A stretch of 9,221 nucleotides of DNA from Pseudomonadota bacterium (GCA_009936895.1 JAACDS010000277.1:1-9221), one strand, 5' to 3'. Numbered from the stretch's first letter, positions 1 through 6,374 are shown. Program-made: numbers and translations. Notes: a model not told the origin generated them from the letters alone.

Positions 1-1014
1 CTGTGCTCACTTAAGCCCGACGTCTTTCGATTGGCGCTGGTCTGCGACATGCAGGTGTCGAAAAAAGGCATCGTCCGCGCTTACACTTTTTACAATGCGT
101 TGATTCGCTCCCATGGCCGCCTGACCTATGAAGAGGTCCAGGCTCACTTAGATAACGATGCGCCGCTGCCTTGTGCTCAAGAAAATCTGAAAGCCGTTCG
201 CGAGTCGATTGCGGCCCTTGCCGACGTTCATGCCGCGTTTCGTGATGCCAAGGATGAGCGAGGCGGACTGGATTTTGATAGCCGCGAGGGAGTTATCGAC
301 ATTCAGCAAGGCCACGTGACCGGGGTACAAGAGGTGGCGCGTCTGCAGGCACATCAGATCATCGAAGAAGCCATGATCAATGCCAATGTGTGCGCGGCGG
401 CCTTTATCGAGGCTAACGCCAGTCGGTCGCGTTACCGCCTGCACGAAGCCCCGGACATGCTGAAGCTAGAGACCCTGCGACAAGATCTGATGTCCATTGG
501 TCTGCGGCTCCCGGCGGGTGTCCCCAGCTCCAAGACCTATCAAACGTTGCTGCGGGATATTGCGACCAAGGATAGAGGGTGGCTTTATCAACAGCTGGTG
601 CTGCGCAGCATGAAGCAGGCGGTTTACGGACCGAATAATGCAGGCCACTTTGGTTTGGGATTGGAGCGTTATATGCACTTCACCAGCCCCATTCGCCGCT
701 ACCCTGATCTGCTGGTCCATCGTGCGATCAAATCCATCCTGCAGGCGAAAACCAATCGAGCTGGCTGGGTGCCATCGATGGAGCAACTGGTCGCACTGGG
801 CGAACACTGCTCAACCAACGAGCGTCGGGCTGAGTCTGCCGGTTGGACGGTGGAAGCGTGGCTGAAGTGCGATTTGGTGAAGCAGCAGGTGGGAGAAGAA
901 TTGCCAGGTACCATCGCCGGGGTGACCGAATTTGGACTGTTTATTGATTTGGACGGCTTTTATGTCCAAGGCCTGCTGCACATCTCGGATTTGGGTGCAG
1001 ACTATTTCCGCTAG
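1..1014 (+). CDS. rnr: Ribonuclease R, 5'-partial, ended early by an in-frame TAG
   Basis: RNase R is a processive 3'-to-5' exoribonuclease of the RNase II/RNB family that degrades structured RNA, including rRNA fragments and mRNA stems. The frame is open from base 1, so the gene enters from the left. The cold-shock domains and the catalytic aspartates of the RNB domain lie outside the window. Visible here are the second half of the RNB domain, including VCDMQVSKKG (codons 14-23) and the family hallmark MHFTSPIRRYPDLLVHR (codons 225-241). After these come VEAWLKCD and the start of an S1 RNA-binding domain (about codons 298-337). The frame then meets TAG at 1012-1014, right after LGADYFR, in the middle of S1. 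Family members read on through this point, and so does the DNA in the same frame (next entry). A product ending here would keep the nuclease core but lose half of S1 and the whole basic tail. Identity is certain from the motifs. Whether the stop is a true mutation or a sequencing error cannot be decided from the sequence. Confidence 0.93.
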   Translation: MCSLKPDVFRLALVCDMQVSKKGIVRAYTFYNALIRSHGRLTYEEVQAHLDNDAPLPCAQENLKAVRESIAALADVHAAFRDAKDERGGLDFDSREGVIDIQQGHVTGVQEVARLQAHQIIEEAMINANVCAAAFIEANASRSRYRLHEAPDMLKLETLRQDLMSIGLRLPAGVPSSKTYQTLLRDIATKDRGWLYQQLVLRSMKQAVYGPNNAGHFGLGLERYMHFTSPIRRYPDLLVHRAIKSILQAKTNRAGWVPSMEQLVALGEHCSTNERRAESAGWTVEAWLKCDLVKQQVGEELPGTIAGVTEFGLFIDLDGFYVQGLLHISDLGADYFR

Positions 1015-1392
1015 GATCCTCGTCGGCAAAGTTTGGTGGGTGATCGCCGTGGCAAACGCTTCACTCTGGGCGATGCTCTGAGTGTTTTTGTGGCGAATGT
1101 GGAGCCACCCCAGGGCAAAATTGAGCTGCAGCTTTTTCCTGCGTCTAACGAACGCCGCGGCAAGTCGTCTGGCGAGCGAAGGGCCAAGACAGTGCCGGGA
1201 ACCAAGGCGCGGTCAGCAACAAAGGCAGCACCAAAAACAAAGACCGGAGCGAGAAACAAAGTCGGCGCGAAAGGGAAGGCCGCTGGAACGGGCGCCGCAG
1301 AAACAGCCGGCAGCCAGCCGAACAAACCGTCAAGAAAGAAGAAGCAGACAACGCCCAAGGCGGTGAAGCGTAAGAGAAAGAACAATGGATGA
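1015..1392 (+). pseudogene. rnr: Severed C-terminal part of rnr: rest of S1 domain and Lys/Arg-rich tail
   Basis: This stretch is in the same frame as the upstream RNase R and is separated from it only by the TAG at 1012-1014. Its first residues, DPRRQSLVGDRRGKRFTLGD, line up without a gap with the E. coli S1 segment that begins DQVGQRLMG and ends YRLGD. The TAG falls where E. coli has Phe and where relatives have Phe or Tyr. After IELQLF comes a tail of about 84 residues with roughly 26 Lys or Arg, ending KRKRKNNG. This matches the basic tail known for gammaproteobacterial RNase R. No frameshift or further stop occurs before the TGA at 1390-1392, so the reading frame shows no other decay. 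A restart is possible at TTG 1033 or GTG 1036, but neither has a clear ribosome binding site. The end overlaps the first 8 bases of rlmB. Confidence 0.85.
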
Positions 1393-2125
1393 AATAATTG
1401 GCATTCAGGCTGTGAGAGCCGCGCTGCGTGATACACCAGCCCTCGCTCGTACGCTGTACCTCATGAAAGGGCGGCGGGATGCGCGTTACAACGAATTGAT
1501 TGGCATGGCTCGTGAAGCAGGCATTCGTTATCAGGTAGTGGAGGACGCGTGGTTCAAACGCCGGGCTTTCGAAAGCGCGCATCAAGGCGTGTTGCTCGAG
1601 TGTCATATCCGCACGCTGGCGGACGAGCAAGAGCTTCAGTCCCGTTGGTCAGAGCTCGGCCCTGCCCCCTTAGTGTTGGTCCTGGACAGTGTGACCGATC
1701 CCAGAAACTTGGGCGCCTGCCTGCGTACCGCCAATGCTGCCGGGGTTGATGTTGTCATCGTGCCAAAACGCAACAGCGCACCTTTAAGTGCCGTGGCGCT
1801 GAAAACCGCTCAGGGTGGTGCTGAAGACTTGTTCATCGTTCAGGTCACCAACCTTGCTCGAACCCTATCTTGGCTGCGTGATCAGGGGGTATGGTTGTAT
1901 GGTGCCGACGCGGAGGGCGACGAGGTCTGGCAGTCGCTAGACAGCTCCACCGGAACGGCTCTGGTCATGGGCAGTGAGGGCACAGGCCTGCGCAGACTCA
2001 CCCGCAGCCTGTGCGACAAACTGGTGAGTATTCCCATGCTTGGCAAAGTCGAAAGCCTCAACGTCAGCGTTGCCACCGGTATCTTGCTGTACGAGACGGT
2101 TCGGCAGAGACGCAGCCCGAAATAA
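1385..2125 (+). CDS. rlmB: 23S rRNA (guanosine-2251-2'-O)-methyltransferase RlmB
   Basis: RlmB uses S-adenosylmethionine to methylate the 2'-OH of G2251 in the peptidyl-transferase P loop of 23S rRNA. The 246-residue length is normal for the family. Residues 1-75 form the N-terminal RNA-binding domain (IIGIQAVRAAL, then HQGVLLEC near 66-73). The rest is the knotted SPOUT catalytic domain. It carries the three SpoU motifs: DPRNLGACLRTA (105-116) with the conserved Asn and Arg, ALVMGSEGTGLRRL (about 192-205), and SIPMLGKVESLNVSVATG (215-232) with the SLNVSVA knot signature. The ATG at 1385 overlaps the end of the rnr frame by 8 bases. It is preceded by a purine-rich AAGAGAAAG at 1372-1380, so translational coupling to rnr is likely in the ancestral arrangement. 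The premature stop in rnr may weaken that coupling. The gene itself looks intact. Confidence 0.96.
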   Translation: MDEIIGIQAVRAALRDTPALARTLYLMKGRRDARYNELIGMAREAGIRYQVVEDAWFKRRAFESAHQGVLLECHIRTLADEQELQSRWSELGPAPLVLVLDSVTDPRNLGACLRTANAAGVDVVIVPKRNSAPLSAVALKTAQGGAEDLFIVQVTNLARTLSWLRDQGVWLYGADAEGDEVWQSLDSSTGTALVMGSEGTGLRRLTRSLCDKLVSIPMLGKVESLNVSVATGILLYETVRQRRSPK

Positions 2126-2126
2126 G

Positions 2127-2150
2127 CCGGTCGATGTAGGCCGACCCCGG
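2127..2150 (+). other. Stem-loop just after rlmB
   Basis: CCGGTCG (2127-2133) can pair with CGACC plus GG (2142-2146 and 2149-2150), leaving two bulged Cs and an 8-base loop. It begins one base after the rlmB stop. There is no T tract after it (the next bases are AGAAAACGTC), so it is not a standard intrinsic terminator. It could protect the 3' end of the rnr-rlmB message or be chance. This is structure seen by eye, with no energy calculated. Confidence 0.3.
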
Positions 2151-2161
2151 AGAAAACGTCC

Positions 2162-2190
2162 TTGCGCCAGCGCTCTGAGACCCCTAGAAT
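2162..2190 (+). promoter_or_regulatory. Candidate sigma70 promoter of the rpsF-rpsR-rplI operon
   Basis: A -35-like TTGCGC (2162-2167) lies exactly 17 bases upstream of a -10-like TAGAAT (2185-2190, five of six consensus bases). The bases that follow, GCTCGCCCGC, make a GC-rich discriminator. That feature is associated with stringent, growth-rate-controlled promoters of ribosomal genes. Transcription would start near 2197 and give a leader of about 93 nt before rpsF. The position in the rlmB-rpsF gap supports the call. Confidence 0.55.
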
Positions 2191-2195
2191 GCTCG

Positions 2196-2212
2196 CCCGC
2201 TCGATAAGCGGG
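2196..2212 (+). other. Hairpin at the predicted 5' end of the rpsF leader
   Basis: CCCGCT (2196-2201) is the exact reverse complement of AGCGGG (2207-2212), with a 5-base loop, CGATA. No T tract follows, so it is not a terminator. If transcription starts near 2197, the hairpin would sit at the very 5' end of the mRNA, a position that can stabilise transcripts. The stem is seen directly. The role is inference. Confidence 0.35.
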
Positions 2213-2246
2213 ACAGGCAACGCCTGCAATCAATCCTTGCTCTACA

Positions 2247-2276
2247 GGTTGCCCGTGCAGTCTGAGGGCTTTAACC
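2247..2276 (+). promoter_or_regulatory. Possible S6:S18-type autoregulatory leader hairpin of rpsF
   Basis: GGTT (2247-2250) pairs with AACC (2273-2276), and GCCC (2251-2254) pairs with GGGC (2266-2269). A TTT bulge sits on the 3' side and the loop has 11 bases. The element ends a few bases before the rpsF ribosome binding site (TAGGGAAG, 2278-2285). Many bacteria carry an rpsF leader hairpin bound by the S6:S18 complex, characterised by a conserved CCG near a bulge. A CCG is present here (2253-2255), but in this fold it is partly paired, so the match to the known motif is incomplete. Position and the gene downstream favour the idea. The fold is by eye. Confidence 0.35.
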
Positions 2277-2289
2277 ATAGGGAAGCGTC

Positions 2290-2748
2290 ATGCGACATTA
2301 TGAAGTTGTTTTTTTAGTGCATCCTGATCAAAGCGATCAGGTACCCGGTATGATCGAACGGTATCAGGGCATCATCGAGCGCGGTAACGGTGTCGTTCAC
2401 CGCACGGAAGATTGGGGCCGACGTCAGCTCGCTTACCCCATCGCCAAAATCCACAAAGCACACTACATTCTCATGAATGTGGAAGTGGGCCAGGAAGCCA
2501 TCGAAGAACTGGAAAGCACATTCCGTTTCAACGACGCGGTTATCCGTAATCTGATCATTCGTCGCGACGCGGCGGAAACCGGCAACTCCAAGCTTTACGA
2601 AGAAGAACTGCGTGAGCAGGAAAAAGATCGTGAGCGTGATCGTCGTCGTCAAGAAGAAACTGCCTCACGTGCACCGGCCGCTGAGCCTGCGAGCGAAGCA
2701 CCAGCCGAAGAGGCCCCCCAAGCGGATACTGCTGAGGAGAATGCGTAA
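2290..2748 (+). CDS. rpsF: 30S ribosomal protein S6
   Basis: S6 binds the central domain of 16S rRNA as a heterodimer with S18 during 30S assembly. The start MRHYEVVFLVHPDQS is nearly that of E. coli, and the core signatures EDWGRRQLAYPI (about 40-51), HYILMNVE (58-65) and TFRFNDAVIRNL (76-87) are present. After about residue 100 comes a long charged tail: first Glu/Arg-rich (EEELREQEKDRERDRRRQ), then an Ala/Pro/Glu-rich end finishing AEENA. At 152 residues it is longer than the 131-135 of E. coli S6. It lacks the terminal Glu-Glu to which RimK adds glutamates there. A good ribosome binding site, AGGGAA, lies 5-6 bases before the ATG. It is the first gene of the operon with rpsR and rplI, and its stop codon overlaps the rpsR start in TAATG. 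Confidence 0.97.
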   Translation: MRHYEVVFLVHPDQSDQVPGMIERYQGIIERGNGVVHRTEDWGRRQLAYPIAKIHKAHYILMNVEVGQEAIEELESTFRFNDAVIRNLIIRRDAAETGNSKLYEEELREQEKDRERDRRRQEETASRAPAAEPASEAPAEEAPQADTAEENA

Positions 2749-2960
2749 TGAGAGGCGGAAGAAGACCACAGGTTCAATTTAAAGATTTAGAAGTCGATTA
2801 CAAAGACCTCGACTCCCTGCGCCAATTCGTTGGTGAAACCGGGAAAATCGTGCCCAGCCGCATCACCGGCGCATCGGCGCGCTTTCAACGTAATCTTGCC
2901 AAGCAAGTGAAGCGTGCGCGTTACCTGGCATTGATTCCTTATACCGACCAACACAAATAG
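2748..2960 (+). CDS. rpsR: 30S ribosomal protein S18 with unusual N-terminus
   Basis: S18 pairs with S6 on the 16S rRNA platform. Residues from VDYKDLDSLRQFV onward are classic S18, including GKIVPSRITG (about 33-42) and KRARYLALIPYTD (55-67). The protein is 70 residues against 75 in E. coli. The N-terminal arm reads MRGGRRPQVQFKDLE in place of the usual RYFRRRKFCRFTAEG, so the conserved Cys and the RRRKFCRF block are missing. It recalls the cysteine-lacking S18 forms found in some other bacteria. The start is well fixed: AGGAG (2735-2739) is 8 bases before the ATG, which overlaps the rpsF stop by one base. No upstream in-frame sequence resembles the missing arm. Three of the first six codons are AGA, whereas the rest of this gene uses CGT and CGC for Arg. 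Identity is firm. Whether a second, standard S18 exists elsewhere in the genome is unknown. Confidence 0.93.
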   Translation: MRGGRRPQVQFKDLEVDYKDLDSLRQFVGETGKIVPSRITGASARFQRNLAKQVKRARYLALIPYTDQHK

Positions 2961-2977
2961 CGGGCGGAGGAATAACC

Positions 2978-3424
2978 ATGAATGTGATTTTATTGGAACG
3001 TTTGAACAACCTCGGTGACTTGGGCGACGAAGTATCGGTCAAGCCCGGTTTTGCTCGTAACTTTTTGATCCCGCAGCGCAAGGCGATTCAGGCCAACGCG
3101 GCGAATCGTGAAGTGTTCGAAGCGCGTCGCGCTGAGTTAGAGAAGGACGCAGGCGAGAAATTAGCTGTCGCACAGAGCCGAGCAGAGAAGCTGCAAGAGC
3201 ATATTGTGACCATTATGATGAAAGCCGGCGAAGAAGGCCGACTCTATGGGTCGGTTGGCACGCAAAACATTGCGGATGCACTGGTTGCCGAAGGGCACGA
3301 AGTGGAACGCAGCGAAGTACGAATGCCCGAAGGTGCGATCCGCGCGCTGGGTGAATTCGATATCGCTCTGCAGTTGCACTCCGACGTGATGGTGAACATC
3401 AAGGTCGCCGTTGTTGAAGAGTAA
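2978..3424 (+). CDS. rplI: 50S ribosomal protein L9
   Basis: L9 binds 23S rRNA near the L1 stalk and projects from the ribosome. It helps reading-frame maintenance and spacing of ribosomes. The 148-residue product has the full two-domain layout. The N-terminal rRNA-binding domain carries the hallmark GDEVSVKPGFARNFLIP (16-32). A long connecting helix (about 41-75, rich in Glu, Arg and Ala) leads to the C-terminal domain with GRLYGSVGTQNIADAL and the closing VAVVEE. A strong GGAGG ribosome binding site (2966-2970) is 7 bases before the ATG, 17 bases after the rpsR stop. It is the last gene of the ribosomal operon and is followed at once by an intrinsic terminator. Confidence 0.97.
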   Translation: MNVILLERLNNLGDLGDEVSVKPGFARNFLIPQRKAIQANAANREVFEARRAELEKDAGEKLAVAQSRAEKLQEHIVTIMMKAGEEGRLYGSVGTQNIADALVAEGHEVERSEVRMPEGAIRALGEFDIALQLHSDVMVNIKVAVVEE

Positions 3425-3445
3425 CTGAAGCGTAAGCTTTGGTAG

Positions 3446-3474
3446 AAAAAGCGGGAAGTTTCCCGCTTTTTTTT
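3446..3474 (+). terminator. Intrinsic terminator after rplI
   Basis: GCGGGA (3451-3456) pairs with TCCCGC (3461-3466) around an AGTT loop. The stem is flanked by five As (3446-3450) on the left and eight Ts (3467-3474) on the right, so the A and T runs can extend it. This is a textbook rho-independent terminator and may work in both directions. It lies 21 bases after the rplI stop and separates the ribosomal operon from dnaB. Confidence 0.92.
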
Positions 3475-3504
3475 CGCCTGTTTCCAGCATTCCTCTGCTT
3501 TTCT

Positions 3505-3525
3505 GCCAGCGCAAAACACGCTGGC
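3505..3525 (+). other. Perfect 7-bp hairpin in the dnaB upstream region
   Basis: GCCAGCG (3505-3511) is exactly complementary to CGCTGGC (3519-3525), with loop CAAAACA. No T tract follows, so a terminator role is unlikely. It could be an operator or part of a dnaB 5' leader. The remaining bases from 3475 to 3610 hold no gene that I can support and no convincing -35/-10 pair. They do contain a full AGGAGG at 3556-3561 that serves no visible start codon. Confidence 0.45.
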
Positions 3526-3610
3526 GACCTGGAGGTATTGCAAACTTCGCGGGATAGGAGGAATCTTCCAAGCCGCCATTAAGTCACGTGATACCCAAGC
3601 ATTTAACGAT

Positions 3611-4987
3611 ATGTCCGAATACGCTCCCGACAACCCGGTTTCTGCCCTAAAAGTACCACCGCACTCGTTAGAGGCGGAGCAATCGGTACTGGGCGGCCTG
3701 ATGTTGGACGATCAGGCGTGGTTCGATCTGATCGAAGTGGTGGCGGCCACCGACTTTTATCGCACACAGCATCAAATCATTTTCGACGCCATGAACGAGT
3801 TGGCGTCGGACGACGCGCCCTTGGATGCGGTCACCGTATCCGAGCGGTTGTCATCTAAGGGCCTGTTAGAAAAAGCAGGCGGCATCAGCTACCTGGCGGA
3901 GCTGGCGGAATCGACACCCGGTGCCAGTAACGTGTTGGCCTATGGAAAAATCGTACGTGAGCGTTCGGTTCTGCGTCAGCTGATCGGCGCGGCAAATCAA
4001 ATTGCTGACTCGGCCTTCACCCCGGACGGCCGTGATACCGATACCCTGCTGGAACTGGCGGAACAGTCGGTATTTCAAATTGCCGAGAACCGACTGAAAG
4101 ACAGTGGTCCGGAAAAAGTCGCCCCGTTGCTGATCAAGGCTGTGGAAAAGGTCGAATTTTTGCACGGTTCCAAGGGCGCGCTGACCGGACTTCCCTCTGG
4201 CTTCACGGATCTGGATCGCATGACGACGGGCTGGCAGGGCTCGGATCTGGTGATTGTTGCTGCCCGGCCTTCCATGGGTAAAACAGCCTTTGCCGTCAAC
4301 ATGGTGGAACACGCTGTGATGACTGGCGGCTCGGTATTGGTGTTCAGTATGGAGATGCCCTCGGACCAAATCGTGATGCGTATGTTGTCCAGCCTGGGTC
4401 GTATCGATCAAACCCGGCTGCGTACCGGTGACCTGAAAGACGAAGACTGGGATCGCTTCGCCAGTGCCGTCAGCCAGCTTAAAGACAAAAAGCTCTACAT
4501 CGATGACACTGCAGCGTTAACGCCGGGAGAAGTGCGGTCTCGCGCTCGACGTGTCGCCCGTGAAACCGGTGGACTGGATATGGTCATGGTGGATTACCTG
4601 CAGTTGATGCGCACCGCAAAGGACAGCGAAAACCGCGCCACTGAGATCTCGGAAATTTCGCGGTCGCTTAAGGCCTTGGCGAAAGAAATGAAGTGCCCGG
4701 TCGTGGCGCTGTCCCAGCTGAATCGACAGCTTGAATCTCGGACGGACAAGCGTCCGATGAACAGCGATTTGCGCGAATCTGGCGCTATTGAGCAAGACGC
4801 GGACGTGATTTTGTTTATTTATCGGGACGAGGTCTATAACGAAAATACAGAAGACTTGGGTATTGCCGAAATCATCATCGGCAAGCAGCGTAATGGACCC
4901 ATTGGCAAAGTACGTTTGAAGTTTACGGGCAACCTCACCAAGTTCGAGGATTTGGCCCACGAGATGTACAACGACTATGGGCACTAG
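3611..4987 (+). CDS. dnaB: Replicative DNA helicase DnaB
   Basis: DnaB is the ring-shaped hexameric 5'-to-3' helicase at the replication fork. It is loaded by DnaC or DciA-type loaders and interacts with DnaG primase and the clamp loader. The 458-residue length is normal. The N-terminal domain carries LKVPPHSLEAEQSVLGGLML (13-32), which supports the chosen ATG. The linker lies near 160-185, followed by the RecA-like ATPase domain: Walker A ARPSMGKT (218-225), FSMEMP (245-250), Walker B DMVMVDYLQL (323-332), SQLNRQLE (368-375) and SDLRESGAIEQDADVI (385-400). The arginine finger lies in GKQRNGP (424-430, R427). No intein interrupts it. The ATG at 3611 has only a weak ribosome binding site (AAGC about 10 bases upstream). 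radA follows after 22 bases, so the two are probably cotranscribed. Confidence 0.97.
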   Translation: MSEYAPDNPVSALKVPPHSLEAEQSVLGGLMLDDQAWFDLIEVVAATDFYRTQHQIIFDAMNELASDDAPLDAVTVSERLSSKGLLEKAGGISYLAELAESTPGASNVLAYGKIVRERSVLRQLIGAANQIADSAFTPDGRDTDTLLELAEQSVFQIAENRLKDSGPEKVAPLLIKAVEKVEFLHGSKGALTGLPSGFTDLDRMTTGWQGSDLVIVAARPSMGKTAFAVNMVEHAVMTGGSVLVFSMEMPSDQIVMRMLSSLGRIDQTRLRTGDLKDEDWDRFASAVSQLKDKKLYIDDTAALTPGEVRSRARRVARETGGLDMVMVDYLQLMRTAKDSENRATEISEISRSLKALAKEMKCPVVALSQLNRQLESRTDKRPMNSDLRESGAIEQDADVILFIYRDEVYNENTEDLGIAEIIIGKQRNGPIGKVRLKFTGNLTKFEDLAHEMYNDYGH

Positions 4988-5009
4988 CCTGCAACCGGCC
5001 TGATCCCCT

Positions 5010-6374
5010 ATGGCAAAAGCAAAAACCAAGTCCGCCTATGTATGCGACGACTGCGGTGCCGAACACGGCAAATGGCAGGGTCAATGTGGAACCTGTAGTG
5101 CGTGGAATACCCTCAGTCGGGTGAATATCACGCCGGTTTCCTCTGCCGCTGTGGGCTATGCAGGCGTTACCGCCGAAGTAAAAAAGCTGAGTGATATTGA
5201 AGCGGTAGACGCCGAACGGATCGGTACCGGATTCACCGAGCTGGATCGCGTGCTTGGGGGCGGCTTTGTACCGGGCTCGGTTGTGCTCATTGGCGGTGAT
5301 CCCGGCGCAGGGAAAAGCACGCTGCTGCTGCAGGCTTCCACCGCCTTGGCCCAACATCATGGTGTGCTCTACGTCACTGGAGAAGAATCGCTGCAGCAGC
5401 TCGCCTTGCGTGCCCAGCGACTGCAGCTACCCATGGATGGCTTAAGCGTCGCTGCAGAAACCCGGGCGGAAGTGATCGCCAACCTGGTCCAAACCCAGCG
5501 GCCCAAAATTGTCATTCTCGATTCGATTCAGGTGATGCAGATGGAATCTGTGGATTCCACCCCGGGCTCCGTGGCCCAAGTCCGTGAAACCGCATCGTTT
5601 TTTACGCGTCTGGCCAAGCAGCAAGATATCGTCATCGTCCTCGTGGGTCATATTACCAAGGAGGGTGGCATTGCTGGCCCTAAGGTCCTTGAACATATGA
5701 TCGACTGTTTCATGATGCTCGACAGCCCGGCCGGCAGCCGTTACCGAACGCTGCGCGGACACAAGAACCGTTTTGGTGCAGTGAACGAGTTAGGCATTTT
5801 TGCCATGACCGATTTAGGCATGAAAGAAGTAGCGAACCCCTCGGCGATTTTTCTGCAGCGGGGCGACGTAGATTCCCCCGGCAGTATTGCGACGGTGACC
5901 TGGGAAGGTACCAGGCCGCTGCTGGTAGAGCTGCAGGCTCTCGTCGATGACGTGGCCGGGGGGCACCCAAAGCGCGTTGCCGTTGGTCTTGATCAGCAGC
6001 GGCTGGCCATGCACCTGGCTGTACTGCATCGCCACTGCGGTATCGCGCTGAGCGATCAGGATGTATTCGCCAACGTGGTCGGTGGCGTTCGCATTACAGA
6101 AACCGGTGCAGATCTCGCCTTGCTGTTGGCTGTACTGGGCTCGTTTCGCGATCGCGTGCTCTCGCGTGAGTTGATCGTCTTCGGCGAGCTGGGTTTGACC
6201 GGCGAGCTGCGACCGGTAGCCAACGGGCAGGAACGTTTGCGTGAAGCTGCCAAGCACGGCTTTAAGTACGCAATCGTACCCTTCGCCAATCGACCTAAGG
6301 AACCGCTGGGCCAGATGAAAGTGCACGGCGTGAAAACGCTCGCCGCCGCGCTTGAGGTACTTCAGTCGCTCTGA
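5010..6374 (+). CDS. radA: DNA repair ATPase RadA (Sms)
   Basis: RadA processes recombination intermediates, driving branch migration in RecA-mediated strand exchange and acting as a DnaB-like helicase ring. All family parts are present in 454 residues (460 in E. coli). The N-terminal zinc finger is C12-x2-C15-x10-C26-x2-C29. The ATPase core carries Walker A GGDPGAGKST (95-104) and Walker B KIVILD (166-171). The RadA-specific KNRFG motif is at 252-256. The C-terminal Lon-protease-like domain includes DVFANVVGGVRI (360-371) and ELGLTGELRPV (about 393-403). The ATG at 5010 is chosen because MAKAKTKSAYVCDDCG matches the family start. No clear ribosome binding site precedes it, and the start is 22 bases from the dnaB stop, so coupling to dnaB translation is plausible. 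It ends 13 bases before the convergent ettA gene. Confidence 0.97.
   Translation: MAKAKTKSAYVCDDCGAEHGKWQGQCGTCSAWNTLSRVNITPVSSAAVGYAGVTAEVKKLSDIEAVDAERIGTGFTELDRVLGGGFVPGSVVLIGGDPGAGKSTLLLQASTALAQHHGVLYVTGEESLQQLALRAQRLQLPMDGLSVAAETRAEVIANLVQTQRPKIVILDSIQVMQMESVDSTPGSVAQVRETASFFTRLAKQQDIVIVLVGHITKEGGIAGPKVLEHMIDCFMMLDSPAGSRYRTLRGHKNRFGAVNELGIFAMTDLGMKEVANPSAIFLQRGDVDSPGSIATVTWEGTRPLLVELQALVDDVAGGHPKRVAVGLDQQRLAMHLAVLHRHCGIALSDQDVFANVVGGVRITETGADLALLLAVLGSFRDRVLSRELIVFGELGLTGELRPVANGQERLREAAKHGFKYAIVPFANRPKEPLGQMKVHGVKTLAAALEVLQSL

Noticed and set aside
1012..1014. TAG reassigned genome-wide or read as pyrrolysine
   Set aside because: rpsR (2958-2960) and dnaB (4985-4987) both end at TAG at their normal family lengths, so TAG works as a stop here. 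The position is aromatic in relatives, and no pyrrolysine machinery is visible.
1145..1630. Minus-strand open frame across the rnr tail and rlmB start
   Set aside because: It is the complement of the repetitive Lys/Arg codons. It has no family resemblance and lies opposite two recognised coding frames.
3538..3582. Possible 14-codon leader peptide (TTG start, containing AGG AGG) before dnaB
   Set aside because: The GGAGG before it is only two bases from the TTG, which is too close. The peptide has no attenuation-like features, and a TTG start for so short a frame is weak evidence.
3584..3591. TCACGTGA palindrome before dnaB
   Set aside because: An isolated 8-base palindrome is expected by chance at this scale, and no related site or partner motif was found nearby.
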